Of a stretch of 64,000 nucleotides of DNA, positions 37,190 to 46,248 are shown piece by piece; position 1 is the stretch's first letter; each line of letters begins with the position of its first letter. A program made the position numbers and the translations under genes. The stretch is from the NCBI GenBank assembly GCA_002398365.1, contig DGYK01000011.1, positions 63,045-127,044 on the forward strand, written 5' to 3'. Below the pieces are notes generated by a model, which saw nothing but the letters and a program-made list of their open reading frames with translations, had not been told where the DNA came from and did not search any database. Origin of the DNA: Flammeovirgaceae bacterium UBA5008 (GTDB lineage: Bacteria > Bacteroidota > Bacteroidia > Cytophagales > Cyclobacteriaceae).

Positions 37190-38070
37190 ATTGGATTGCG
37201 CGGTTTTTCCGATTTTCAAATGCAAGGTTGATAACTGTCCGCGCATCTATTCCGCACAAGCTGCAGAAAATAATATTTGCTTTTTCAAAGTGGATAGTGA
37301 GATCGGTTGTACTCAAAAAAACGGCTCACACCTCACCAAACTTTGTCACTATTCGGAATTTCGATTCGAACTTAGTTCTTCGGGTTGATCGATCAAAGGT
37401 TATGGGAGCATCTATCTACTGGACCGGTTTTCATGAATATCGCGAACTCCTTTTTTTGCATGACTTTCTTAGGAAAGAGATGGTTCTGCTAGACGTAGGT
37501 GCCAACATTGGTGAGTATTCTGTGTTTGCCGCAAAGCGGTTGACGAAAGGAAAAGTGGTGGCATTTGAGCCGGTCCCAGTGCTACGTGAAATACTCGATG
37601 AAAATATTGAGTTCAATCAATTTTCAAATGTAATTGTAAAGCCTTTTGGACTTTCGGATGCCGCAGGTTCATTTCCAATTTATTTTGTTGGCGAAAACGA
37701 AAATGAAGGTCAGGCTACTTTCTTTCCGGGCGAAATTCAAAATCAGCGTTCGGTGAATGCGGAGCTAAAAAAATTGGATGATGAATGGGTTCAACTCTCT
37801 TTAAATAGACTTGACTTCATAAAGATGGATATTGAAGGAAGTGAGCTGAGGGCATTGTTAGGCGCACGAAATGTAATCACACGTTTTCGGCCTTTTATAA
37901 TGTTGGAGATTAGTGAGGTTACCTATCGTTCTGCTGGATATTCTCTGAAGGACGTTTCTGATTATTTCAAAGGTATCAATTATCGCCCTTTTGCTATCGA
38001 TAAAATGGGTAAACTCGTTTCAAGTTCTGAGTTGCCGTCTTTTGGTAACGTTGTTTTTGTTCCGCAATAG
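37186..38070 (+). CDS. FkbM-family methyltransferase
   Basis: A 294-residue SAM-dependent methyltransferase. The SAM loop is LLDVGANIGEYSVFAAKRL (about 104-122), followed by VVAFEPVPVLREILDENIE and LDFIKMDIEGSELRALLGA, which is the FkbM signature. Such enzymes often O-methylate sugars in surface glycans. It overlaps the flippase by 4 bases (ATGA) and is 8 bases from the next glycosyltransferase, in line with a role in the same polysaccharide. Confidence 0.92.
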   Translation: MNWIARFFRFSNARLITVRASIPHKLQKIIFAFSKWIVRSVVLKKTAHTSPNFVTIRNFDSNLVLRVDRSKVMGASIYWTGFHEYRELLFLHDFLRKEMVLLDVGANIGEYSVFAAKRLTKGKVVAFEPVPVLREILDENIEFNQFSNVIVKPFGLSDAAGSFPIYFVGENENEGQATFFPGEIQNQRSVNAELKKLDDEWVQLSLNRLDFIKMDIEGSELRALLGARNVITRFRPFIMLEISEVTYRSAGYSLKDVSDYFKGINYRPFAIDKMGKLVSSSELPSFGNVVFVPQ

Positions 38071-38078
38071 ATTTCGCC

Positions 38079-39215
38079 ATGAGAATACTTGTAGTGACGC
38101 CTTGGTATCCGAATGAAAGAAATCCCGGTGCGGGAGTGTTTATTAAAAGTCAGGTTAAGGCATTAGAAATCAATCACACTCTTTCTGTAATTTCAGCAGA
38201 AGTTGATTATTCGAAATTCGCATTCTCATCCTACTCGATTGAAAAAAAATTAAACCAAAAGACGAGTGAGTATAGGATTGTCGTGAAAAGATCCTTCCCG
38301 ATTTTTAATCAACTTAATTATCTGTTTTTAATTATTCGCACTAGTTTGCAGATAGCGAGGGAATTTAAGCCGGAAATCATTCATGCGCATGTCGGATACC
38401 CGTCAGCATTTTGGGCATGGTGTTTGTCTGTTTTTCTTAAAGTTCCGTTTGTTGTTACAGAGCATACAAGGCCTATTAATAATTTCAGAAGTTATATTCA
38501 CAAGTGGCTAACTATTTTTGGATTAGGGCGTGCGTCTGTTGTTATGGCAGTTAGCAATATGTTAGCCAATGAGTTGAAGCAATTTATAAAACGAGATATA
38601 AAAGTAATACCTAACATTGTCGAAACTGAACGATTCAACGGATTACCTTATCCTGATTCAAAAGTTATTCAGATTGGTTTTTTAGGTACACTCAATCAGC
38701 CGGTGAAAGGGCTGGATATTCTTTTAAAGGCAATAGCCGAACTACGGAATGATTTCGTCTTACACGTGGGCGGAGATGGCAAGTTGCTTCCATCTTATAA
38801 AGCACTTTCAAAAGAACTGAGCATTGAGGATAAGTGTAAATTTTACGGATTCGTTTTGCCAAGTGAAGTACCGGAATTTATGTCACGTCTTCATTTTTTT
38901 GTGTGCTCTAGCCGATCCGAAACATTCTGTGTTGCATTAGCTGAAGCGCTGGCAGCGGGCAGACCGGTTGTTTCCACACGCTGCGGTGGCCCTGAAGATT
39001 TTGTAAACGATAGCAATGGGATTTTGGTAGATGTGGAGGATTGTAAATCCCTTCAGCAGGGGCTCGAGCAGATGATGCTCAATTTCAATGGATACGATTC
39101 AGCTCTTATAAGCAGGGATGTGACCGACAGGTATGGCCAAGCAATAATCTTAAGGAGAATAATCGAAACCTATAATGAAGCTTTAAGTCTAACTCACGAG
39201 TGTAATAATTCCTGA
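38079..39215 (+). CDS. glycosyltransferase family 4 protein
   Basis: A 378-residue GT-B fold enzyme. Landmarks: TPWYPNERNPGAGVFIKSQ at the start, FVVTEHTRPIN with a central Thr-Glu-His, the phosphate-contacting IGFLGTLNQPVKGLDIL and the GT4 EX7E-type block SRSETFCVALAEALAAGRPV. Substrates are unknown. It ends the plus-strand glycan run, and its last 22 bases overlap the end of a convergent glycosyltransferase gene. No terminator hairpin is visible between them. Confidence 0.93.
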   Translation: MRILVVTPWYPNERNPGAGVFIKSQVKALEINHTLSVISAEVDYSKFAFSSYSIEKKLNQKTSEYRIVVKRSFPIFNQLNYLFLIIRTSLQIAREFKPEIIHAHVGYPSAFWAWCLSVFLKVPFVVTEHTRPINNFRSYIHKWLTIFGLGRASVVMAVSNMLANELKQFIKRDIKVIPNIVETERFNGLPYPDSKVIQIGFLGTLNQPVKGLDILLKAIAELRNDFVLHVGGDGKLLPSYKALSKELSIEDKCKFYGFVLPSEVPEFMSRLHFFVCSSRSETFCVALAEALAAGRPVVSTRCGGPEDFVNDSNGILVDVEDCKSLQQGLEQMMLNFNGYDSALISRDVTDRYGQAIILRRIIETYNEALSLTHECNNS

Positions 39216-40327
39216 AATATTTTTTTATTTCTTTCAGCCGTCAATTCTTTAGCGGCCTTTGCTGAATTCAATTTTAGTTCGAAGACGTTTTCACGCGTCA
39301 GTTTAATCAGATGATCTGCTAATGACTTTGCTGTAAAGTCGCCTGCAACCACGCCATTCTTGTAGTTTTCAACTATCTCTTTCATTTCAGGTGTTGGACC
39401 TATTGCTATTGCTAAACGTGCTTGTATAAAATCGAATAACTTATTAGGTAATGTATTCGCATAATTAAAATTAATGGGGGGGAGAAGGAATACACCTACA
39501 TCGTACTGATTGAGAAACGGAATCAGTTCGTCACTTTTCAGAGCTGGCCGAAAGGTTATTCTTTTGTCATTACCGGCAAGATTTTTTAAGTAATCAATAT
39601 ATCCCGAAGTTTTGCTCGATGCTAGTTGCGGAACGATTAGCATTAAATCCAATGTAAACCGATCATCCAGATATTGCATCATCTCAATCATCAATTCAAG
39701 TTTGCGGGAAGGTGTTGATCCGCCATGATGAATAAGTCGAATCTTGTCACTAGTTTGTGATGGTTGAATATTGCAATACCAAGTAGCGTTGGTAATAATA
39801 GTGGGAGTAACACCGAAGTGGGTACGATACTCATTAGCAAGACCTTTGCCCACAGTTAACATTTTGTCTACCAGAGGAATGTATTTTTTGCAGAGATAAA
39901 CATTGAACGGCTGAAAGAATATTCTCCAGATCAATTTGTCTTCAAAATGGCGAGGTGCATATTCATGCGCATCAAATATGATTTTAGCATTCCCTTTCAA
40001 GGCAAAGGCTAATGGTAGACTTTCTACATCATTGGCGATAATTACATCAAAGGATTTTTTTGATAATTCTTGGATTACTTCCTTAGCCCGATACATCACA
40101 TGCCATGCGAGCAGGTGTAGTCGAAGGAGGAGGTAGAAGGAGGAAATAATTTTAACTAGAGGGGTGAATTTCGTTTTGTGGATTTTGTGTAATACATATC
40201 CATTATTTTCTTTTCCATTATAACAGATGGCAGTCACCTCATTTTGATCTTTAATAAAATCAATTTGTCTCGATACACGCGCATCGTGACTCAAGTCGCT
40301 AAAGCTGATAACTAAAATTTTACTCAT
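39194..40327 (-). CDS. glycosyltransferase, GT-B fold
   Basis: A 377-residue protein with a GT4-like layout. The N-terminal lobe reads SFSDLSHDARVSRQIDFIK and contains FDVIIANDVESLPLAFAL and IIFDAHEYAPRHFEDKL. The C-terminal lobe contains IRLIHHGGSTPSRKLELMI and NYANTLPNKLFDFIQARLA with the donor-binding Glu replaced by Lys/Asp context. The sugar is unknown. Its ATG overlaps the end of ruvC by 8 bases, so it is co-transcribed with that gene, and its 3' end overlaps a convergent transferase by 22 bases. Confidence 0.9.
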   Translation of the reverse strand: MSKILVISFSDLSHDARVSRQIDFIKDQNEVTAICYNGKENNGYVLHKIHKTKFTPLVKIISSFYLLLRLHLLAWHVMYRAKEVIQELSKKSFDVIIANDVESLPLAFALKGNAKIIFDAHEYAPRHFEDKLIWRIFFQPFNVYLCKKYIPLVDKMLTVGKGLANEYRTHFGVTPTIITNATWYCNIQPSQTSDKIRLIHHGGSTPSRKLELMIEMMQYLDDRFTLDLMLIVPQLASSKTSGYIDYLKNLAGNDKRITFRPALKSDELIPFLNQYDVGVFLLPPINFNYANTLPNKLFDFIQARLAIAIGPTPEMKEIVENYKNGVVAGDFTAKSLADHLIKLTRENVFELKLNSAKAAKELTAERNKKIFQELLHS

Positions 40328-40895
40328 TTACTTTGACTGACTTTAGCCTCTTCGGATTCTCATTCAAAAATACCACCCACGATTTCGATTTGCTCTTCGT
40401 GGCTCCGTTTTGATAGTGATGACAAACGGCTACGGCCAATGCATCAGTAGCATCTAATAGCTTCGGTAATTCTTTGAGGGAGAAAATTTGCATCAACATG
40501 CGCGCTACCTGCTCTTTGCTGGCATTTCCATTTCCTGTTACCGATTGCTTGACCTTTTTCGGAGCGTATTCGGTAATGGGTACTTCGCGGTATAAAGCGG
40601 CCGCCATCGCTACACCTTGTGCTCGCCCTAGTTTCAACATGGATTGAATATTCTTGCCAAAGAAAGGTGCCTCCAAGGCTACTTCATCGGGATGGTATTC
40701 ATCCACAATCGCCAGCACGCGCTCAAATATCTTTTTCAATTTCAATTCGTGCGCTCCATATTTCCCCATGTTGATGACGCCAAACTGCAAAAGCGTCAAC
40801 TTGCTACCCTTTGTCTGAAGCAAACCATACCCCATGATGTTCGTACCAGGGTCGAGACCTAGAATTATCTTTTCTTTGACTGCTTTTTTCTCCAT
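40320..40895 (-). CDS. ruvC: Holliday-junction resolvase RuvC
   Basis: RuvC cuts four-way DNA junctions made during recombination. The 191-residue product has the acidic metal ligands in LGLDPGTNIMGYG, VALEAPFFGKN and DATDALAVAVCHH, and the DNA-binding GRAQGVAMAA segment. The frame opens at 40934, but the ATG at 40895 (MEKKAVKEKIILG) gives the standard N-terminus and avoids overlap with the divergent GT2 gene. ruvA and ruvB are not in the window. Partnering with a glycosyltransferase gene downstream is probably fortuitous. Confidence 0.95.
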   Translation of the reverse strand: MEKKAVKEKIILGLDPGTNIMGYGLLQTKGSKLTLLQFGVINMGKYGAHELKLKKIFERVLAIVDEYHPDEVALEAPFFGKNIQSMLKLGRAQGVAMAAALYREVPITEYAPKKVKQSVTGNGNASKEQVARMLMQIFSLKELPKLLDATDALAVAVCHHYQNGATKSKSKSWVVFLNENPKRLKSVKVNE

Positions 40896-40926
40896 TTTGC
40901 CTCGCAAGTTAACGTACATTGCGCGA

Positions 40927-42042
40927 ATGACCATCTACTTTTTTGTCGTCTTTGGTGTTTATTTTTCCTTCCTCATTGCACTGTGGGTGGGCTGGCAGTT
41001 AACGTTTGAAAAGGTCGATTCAAAGAAATCGACTACAACACCCGGAGTTTCGGTAGTGATTCCCTTTCGCAATGAACGATCTAATTTAAAGCCCTTATTA
41101 GAATCTTTGTTAGCGCAGAATTATCCGAAAGACAGCCTTGAAGTTATTTTGGTCGACGATCACTCCACCGATTCTTCCGCTTCCATTGTGGAAGAATTTG
41201 TCCCTCGGTTTCAAAACATGAAAATCCTGCAACTCGACAAAGATTCCACCGGAAAAAAGAAAGCATTGGCATTAGGAATTCAAACCTCTTCTCATGATCT
41301 AATTGTAACTACGGATGCGGATTGTATCCATCAACCGGGCTGGATATCTTCGATCAGCTCTTGTTTCGATAAGAAAGATGTGGTCATGGCGGTAGGTGGA
41401 GTTCGGATCGAATCGAGTTCCGGCTGGTTTGCAAAAATACAGGCGCTTGAATTTACCAGCCTGATAGCCACCACTGCCTCTACCTTGTTTTATCAGCAGC
41501 CAACGATGTGTAACGGAGCCAACCTCGCTTTTCGTAAGAATGCTTTTTTGGAAGTAGGCGGCTATGATGGCAATTATGAAATCGCCTCAGGTGATGATGA
41601 GTTTCTGATGCGCAAGATGCACGCTCGCTTTCAAGGGGGAATTGTTTTCATGTCAGACCAAACATCCGTAATAACAACGCAACCAAGTGCAACTTTAAAG
41701 TCATTTATCCAACAGCGCATTCGATGGGCCGGAAAGTGGAAGCACAACTCATCGTTTGGCACGAAACTGCTGGCGGCTTTTGTTTTTGTGTTCCAACTCA
41801 GTTTTGTACTCCTTCCCGTTGCCGGTTGGTTTCATTGGATTTTGCCCGAACGGGTCTATTTTCTGATCGTAGTCAAATTCGCACTCGAATTCATGCTCAT
41901 ATACCCGGTTACTTTCTTTTTGCAAATTCGCTGGCGGTGGATTCCCTTTCTGATTCTTCAGGTAATTTATCCGTTTTATGTGGTAGGCGTTGCTTTACTC
42001 GCTCAAATTCAGTCGGTTAGGTGGAAGGAACGAGCGATTTGA
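40927..42042 (+). CDS. membrane glycosyltransferase family 2 protein
   Basis: A 371-residue processive-type GT2 enzyme anchored in the inner membrane. One N-terminal helix (residues 1-22) precedes the catalytic GT-A domain: VSVVIPFRNER, VDDHSTDSS, the metal-binding TTDADC, and later SGDDEFLMRKM and QRIRWAGKW, the Q(Q/R)xRW motif. Three C-terminal helices follow. The start is the ATG at 40927; a longer frame would overlap ruvC. Donor and product are unknown. It is divergent from ruvC with about 30 bases between. Confidence 0.94.
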   Translation: MTIYFFVVFGVYFSFLIALWVGWQLTFEKVDSKKSTTTPGVSVVIPFRNERSNLKPLLESLLAQNYPKDSLEVILVDDHSTDSSASIVEEFVPRFQNMKILQLDKDSTGKKKALALGIQTSSHDLIVTTDADCIHQPGWISSISSCFDKKDVVMAVGGVRIESSSGWFAKIQALEFTSLIATTASTLFYQQPTMCNGANLAFRKNAFLEVGGYDGNYEIASGDDEFLMRKMHARFQGGIVFMSDQTSVITTQPSATLKSFIQQRIRWAGKWKHNSSFGTKLLAAFVFVFQLSFVLLPVAGWFHWILPERVYFLIVVKFALEFMLIYPVTFFLQIRWRWIPFLILQVIYPFYVVGVALLAQIQSVRWKERAI

Positions 42043-42094
42043 TACTTCCATTATAAGGTATGATCAGATTTGTTATTTTTACACTTTAGCATGT

Positions 42095-43315
42095 ATGTCT
42101 GAGCAAGCCTTACGGAAATTAATAGAGAAGAAAGAACTGGAGCTCAATGCTTTGTTGGAGATTACGCAGTCTATCAACAGTAATGTGCCGGAGGAGTCGC
42201 TCTACAAGATTTTTAATTTCACCCTCCGCTCCAACCTCGACATCAAAAAATTGGCACTGTTTGTTTACGATGAAATCTGGAATTGCAAAGTAAACTTCGG
42301 CACGGTCAAAAACTTCATGAAGTGCAAACTGGACGATCGGTTCAAGCTTATCAAGCGCATCCATCAATTGTCTGAGTTTGAAGAATGCGATTTCCACGAA
42401 TTTGATTTGGTTATCCCTGTTTCGCACAAAGGCGATACGCTCGCGTTGGTTTTTGTAGGCGGGTTGAGCAACGACCATTTGAATCATGAGCACGATGAAG
42501 GCCTCAAATTTATTCAGGCTCTCAGTAACATTATTACCGTTGCGATCGAAAACAAAAAATTAGCTCGCAAGCAACTGCAGCAAGAAGCTTTTCGCAAGGA
42601 ATTGGAAATTGCCAGCGATGTGCAGCAGTTTTTGTTCCCCAAAAAATTGCCCAACTCCGAACACCTCAAAATTGAAGCGAGTTATTTACCGCACGATATT
42701 ATTGGTGGCGATTATTACGATTACATTCCTATCAATAAAAATCAGTTTTTGATTTGCGTAGCCGATGTGAGCGGCAAAGGTATTCCAGCGGCATTGATGA
42801 TGTCGAACTTTCAGGCTTCTTTGCATACGCTGCTTCGGCAAACGCCCAACCTCACGGAGATAGTGGAGGCACTTAACTTTCAAGTGCTCGATAATACCAA
42901 AGGAGAGAAGTTCATTACTTTCTTTGGGGCGATTTATGATATCAACCTCCGCACGATGGTGTACGTCAATGCGGGTCATAATCCTCCTTTGCTTTACGAT
43001 CGTAAGCATGGATTGCGCATGCTTGAAGAGGGTTCTACCGTTTTGGGTGCCATGCATCCGCTGCCTTTTATTAATGAAGGGTTCATTACAGATTTGGAAG
43101 AGTTTACGCTTTTAGCTTATACCGATGGTCTTACCGAAACAGCTAACGAGCAAGAAGAAGAGTTTGGTCCACAGGCACTGGCGGAATATTTTGAACAGAA
43201 TCACGCCAAAGATTTGAGCACCATCCATCAGGATATCATTGTGCGACTCGATGGATTCAAAGGAAGGAATGGCTACCGCGATGATATTACCTTGTTAACC
43301 TGTCGCGTAGAGTAA
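42095..43315 (+). CDS. SpoIIE-type serine phosphatase with N-terminal GAF-like domain
   Basis: A 406-residue cytosolic regulator. Residues about 1-30 are a helix (ALRKLIEKKELELNALL), 30-170 resemble a GAF sensor domain, and 190-405 form the PP2C/SpoIIE phosphatase. The metal-binding aspartates are in IIGGDYYDY, VADVSGKGIPAALMMS and LAYTDGLTE, and DDITLLTCRV closes the domain. Such enzymes usually dephosphorylate an anti-sigma-factor antagonist in partner-switching systems. No STAS or kinase gene is adjacent, so the partner lies elsewhere. The frame opens earlier, but the ATG at 42095 (MSEQALRKL) is the natural start. Confidence 0.93.
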   Translation: MSEQALRKLIEKKELELNALLEITQSINSNVPEESLYKIFNFTLRSNLDIKKLALFVYDEIWNCKVNFGTVKNFMKCKLDDRFKLIKRIHQLSEFEECDFHEFDLVIPVSHKGDTLALVFVGGLSNDHLNHEHDEGLKFIQALSNIITVAIENKKLARKQLQQEAFRKELEIASDVQQFLFPKKLPNSEHLKIEASYLPHDIIGGDYYDYIPINKNQFLICVADVSGKGIPAALMMSNFQASLHTLLRQTPNLTEIVEALNFQVLDNTKGEKFITFFGAIYDINLRTMVYVNAGHNPPLLYDRKHGLRMLEEGSTVLGAMHPLPFINEGFITDLEEFTLLAYTDGLTETANEQEEEFGPQALAEYFEQNHAKDLSTIHQDIIVRLDGFKGRNGYRDDITLLTCRVE

Positions 43316-43334
43316 CTAAATCATATATTCAAAT

Positions 43335-43991
43335 TTGAATTTGTTCCGCACTCCATTTCTACTGCCGTGGTTGTTTCCAAATCTAACGTGGCGGATTGCC
43401 ACAGAGCAGAAGGAGTTATACCTAACATTTGATGATGGCCCGATACCCGGTCCAACGGAATTTGTTATAAACACATTAGCTCAATATCAAGCGAAAGCCA
43501 CTTTTTTTTGCATTGGCGATAACATCCGCAAACATCCCGATGTGTTTCAAAAAGTTTTAGAAGCGGGTCACAGTGTAGGTAATCATACTTTTCATCACTT
43601 ACGTGGATGGGGTACATCTACCGAAAAATATGTGGATAATGTAAAGCAGTGTGCTGCTGAAATGAACAAGTATTTGCCGACTCATCAGTCGCTCTTTCGA
43701 CCTCCTTATGGCCGAATTCGCGGCAAGCAAATCCAGCATTTGAAAAACGACTACCAAATCATCATGTGGGATGTTTTGACTTCCGATTATTCACCATCAC
43801 TTTCATCGCAAGATTGTCTGAGAGGTTCTATTCGTGCGAGCCGGCCGGGTTCGATTGTAGTATTTCACGATAGCCTGAAAGCGGAACGAAACATGACATT
43901 CACTCTCCCTCGTTACCTGGATCATTTTTCCAAACTTGGATACCAGTTTAAAGCACTTCCGGTCAGTTTGAACTCACGAGAAAAATTTTGA
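43335..43991 (+). CDS. polysaccharide deacetylase (NodB domain)
   Basis: A 218-residue carbohydrate esterase family 4 enzyme that removes N- or O-acetyl groups from glycans. Motifs: LTFDDGPIPGPT (catalytic Asp and metal ligand), GHSVGNHTFHH (the two His ligands), FRPPYGRIRG and IMWDVLTSDY, and IVVFHDS near the end. No signal peptide is obvious, so it may act on cytosolic precursors or be exported otherwise. The start is a TTG at 43335, 19 bases after the phosphatase stop. Likely role: modifying the surface polysaccharide made by the neighbouring genes, or peptidoglycan. Confidence 0.93.
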   Translation: MNLFRTPFLLPWLFPNLTWRIATEQKELYLTFDDGPIPGPTEFVINTLAQYQAKATFFCIGDNIRKHPDVFQKVLEAGHSVGNHTFHHLRGWGTSTEKYVDNVKQCAAEMNKYLPTHQSLFRPPYGRIRGKQIQHLKNDYQIIMWDVLTSDYSPSLSSQDCLRGSIRASRPGSIVVFHDSLKAERNMTFTLPRYLDHFSKLGYQFKALPVSLNSREKF

Positions 43992-44029
43992 GTAGCGATA
44001 GTCCGTAATTACTTCCGATCTTTGTCCGT

Positions 44030-45124
44030 GTGGAACAAAAGCAAATTCATGTATTGGTAACACCGTTGGATTGGGGCTTAGGCCACGCCACGCGCTGTAT
44101 TCCAATTATTCGGGAATTGCTCGCTCGAAATTGCAGGGTTTCCATAGCAACGTGTGGTTATCCGCTTCAGTTGCTCAGAGAAGAATTCCCGCAACTTACT
44201 TTTTTTGAGCTGGCTTCGTACTGGCCAAAGTATGTGGAGTCAGGTTCGCTCATTCAAAGTTTGCTTACGCAGATTCCTAAATTTTATAAGGCAATTCGAA
44301 ATGAAAAGCGACAAGTAAAAAAAATCATCCGCGAGCATCGAATGGATGCGATCATTTCGGACAATCGATATGGCTGCTACAACCGATCCGTCAAAAGCAT
44401 TTTTATGACGCATCAGTTATCGATATTATTGACCTCCCGGTTTGGATGGTTGGCCGGAGTTGCCAATCAATTGAACCGGTTTATGATCAACCGGTTTGAT
44501 CAATGTTGGATACCTGATTTACCCGGACATATTCTTTCAGGCGATTTGAGTAAACCGCCCCATGAAAAATGCCGAATGGTGGGAGTTTTATCTCGCTTCG
44601 TAAAAAATGAAGCCCTACAGCATGTTCAAAAAAAGTGGAAAGTGCTGGCCGTTGTTTCCGGCCCGGAACCTCAACGAAGTTTGTTTGAAACTATTTTGCG
44701 AGATCAGTTGATGGAAATCCATGAATCAACGCTGTTGGTGAAAGGTTTACCGGGCGATTCATTGATCACGAAAACAAATGAATACTTACACGAAGTGAAT
44801 CATTTAAATGCCGAACAATTACAAGCCGCGTTGCAAGCAGCAGAGTTTGTCGTTTGTCGCTCGGGTTATAGTTCGGTGATGGATTTGGCTATCTTAGGTC
44901 AACAAAATTGTATGATGGTGCCAACTCCCGGACAACCGGAACAGGAATACTTGGCTGAAAAACTTCAAGCAGAAGGCATCGTTTATTCAGCAACGCAAAA
45001 TGAATTCAATTTGAACCAAGCGATGCACGAGGTGATTTCCCGTACGGGCTTCGTTTTGCCTGCGCATCAGCCGCTTCTTCAAGTTGCGATAGATGATTTA
45101 ATAAACGCGATTCATCATGGGTAA
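44030..45124 (+). CDS. glycosyltransferase, MurG/GT28-like
   Basis: A 364-residue GT-B enzyme. The start LVTPLDWGLGHATRCIPIIREL shows the GxGHxxR loop of the GT28 group, and the C-terminal lobe contains VVCRSGYSSVMDLAILGQQ and PGQPEQEYLAEKL, equivalent to the donor-binding region of MurG-type proteins. It is not MurG itself, since it lacks the expected length and cell-wall cluster. The start is GTG at 44030. It overlaps dgkA by 8 bases. The likely substrate is a UDP-sugar with an unknown lipid or glycan acceptor. Confidence 0.88.
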   Translation: MEQKQIHVLVTPLDWGLGHATRCIPIIRELLARNCRVSIATCGYPLQLLREEFPQLTFFELASYWPKYVESGSLIQSLLTQIPKFYKAIRNEKRQVKKIIREHRMDAIISDNRYGCYNRSVKSIFMTHQLSILLTSRFGWLAGVANQLNRFMINRFDQCWIPDLPGHILSGDLSKPPHEKCRMVGVLSRFVKNEALQHVQKKWKVLAVVSGPEPQRSLFETILRDQLMEIHESTLLVKGLPGDSLITKTNEYLHEVNHLNAEQLQAALQAAEFVVCRSGYSSVMDLAILGQQNCMMVPTPGQPEQEYLAEKLQAEGIVYSATQNEFNLNQAMHEVISRTGFVLPAHQPLLQVAIDDLINAIHHG

Positions 45125-45467
45125 ATTTTTAAAAAGCCTTCGAGTAGCGTTGAATGGAATTAAGTACGCCATTCGCTCTCAACGCAACATCCGCATTCAA
45201 CTCTTTGTTGGTGCAATGGTGATTATTACAGCATCCATCTTCCGCGTAAGCGTGATAGAATGGTGCCTACTTTTGTTTTGTATCGCCTTGGTGATGGGGT
45301 TGGAGTTGATCAACACCGCCATTGAAGAGTTAGTGAATCTGGTTCACCCGGAGTGGAGCGAAAAGGCCGGTCGTATCAAAGATATTGCAGCCGGTGCTGT
45401 CACTCTCGCTTCGGTCTTTTCTATCGTAATCGGTCTGCTTATTTTCGCACATTATTTATTTCCTTAA
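45117..45467 (+). CDS. dgkA: diacylglycerol kinase, DgkA type
   Basis: A 116-residue inner-membrane kinase with three helices. It phosphorylates diacylglycerol or undecaprenol with ATP. The signature ELINTAIEELVNLVHPEW (about 62-79) carries the catalytic Glu, and KAGRIKDIAAGAVTLAS follows. It overlaps the upstream glycosyltransferase by 8 bases. In a glycan setting undecaprenol recycling is a plausible role, but diacylglycerol is equally possible. Confidence 0.95.
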   Translation: MGKFLKSLRVALNGIKYAIRSQRNIRIQLFVGAMVIITASIFRVSVIEWCLLLFCIALVMGLELINTAIEELVNLVHPEWSEKAGRIKDIAAGAVTLASVFSIVIGLLIFAHYLFP

Positions 45468-45468
45468 G

Positions 45469-46248
45469 ATGAATCATTGGATCGACACACACGCACATAT
45501 TTATAATGAGGAATTCAAGGCAGACCGCGAAGATACCATCGTGCGTGCGAAGGTGGCTGGCCTTTCGGCTATCTACATGCCCAATGTCGATCACGCTTCG
45601 ATTGATGGCATGCTGGAGATGGAAGCCAAACATCCGGATTTTTGTATTCCGATGATGGGCTTACATCCATGTTCGGTGAAAAAAGATTTTGAAAAGGAAT
45701 TGTATCAGGTGGAAGCATGGCTATCCAAAAGAAAATTTGCTGCCGTTGGCGAAATGGGAACGGATTTGTATTGGGATAAAACTTTTTGGGAACAACAGAA
45801 AGAAGCTTTTCACATTCAAGTGCGATGGGCCATTCATTACGATTTACCAATTGTATTACACAGTCGCGAATCAATTGATCAAACCATTCAGTTGCTGGAG
45901 ATGCACACGAGCAACAAACTAAGAGGTGTCTTTCACTGCTTTTCCGGCACGGCCGAGCAAGCTAAGAAAATTACCGCTATGGGATTTTATCTCGGTTTGG
46001 GTGGTGTATCGACTTTTAAGAAAAGCGGTATGGATGAAGTGATCCCCACGATTGAGTTGGAGAATATTGTATTGGAAACCGATTGCCCGTACCTAGCACC
46101 GGTGCCACATCGCGGTAAGCGAAATGAGCCGGCCTATATTCCGTTAATCGCACAGAAGATTGTTGAGTTAAAAAAAATAACTTTACCGGAACTAGCTCAC
46201 ATCACTACTGCCAACACCAACCGATTGTTTAGCAAACTCAGCGCATGA
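45469..46248 (+). CDS. TatD-family metal-dependent hydrolase
   Basis: A 259-residue TIM-barrel hydrolase related to the DNase TatD. Metal ligands are in IDTHAHIYNEEF, the Glu of AVGEMGTDLYWD, the His of LPIVLHSRES, the His of GVFHCFSGTAEQ and the Asp of LETDCPYLAPVPHRGKRNEP. The role is probably nucleic-acid or related repair hydrolysis in the cytosol. It starts 1 base after dgkA and overlaps the asparaginase gene by 4 bases, so a multigene transcript is likely. Confidence 0.95.
   Translation: MNHWIDTHAHIYNEEFKADREDTIVRAKVAGLSAIYMPNVDHASIDGMLEMEAKHPDFCIPMMGLHPCSVKKDFEKELYQVEAWLSKRKFAAVGEMGTDLYWDKTFWEQQKEAFHIQVRWAIHYDLPIVLHSRESIDQTIQLLEMHTSNKLRGVFHCFSGTAEQAKKITAMGFYLGLGGVSTFKKSGMDEVIPTIELENIVLETDCPYLAPVPHRGKRNEPAYIPLIAQKIVELKKITLPELAHITTANTNRLFSKLSA

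Noticed and set aside
42119..43057. Minus-strand frames of 124 and 123 codons inside the SpoIIE-type phosphatase
   Set aside because: Antisense to a domain with clear metal-binding motifs; no coding signal of their own.
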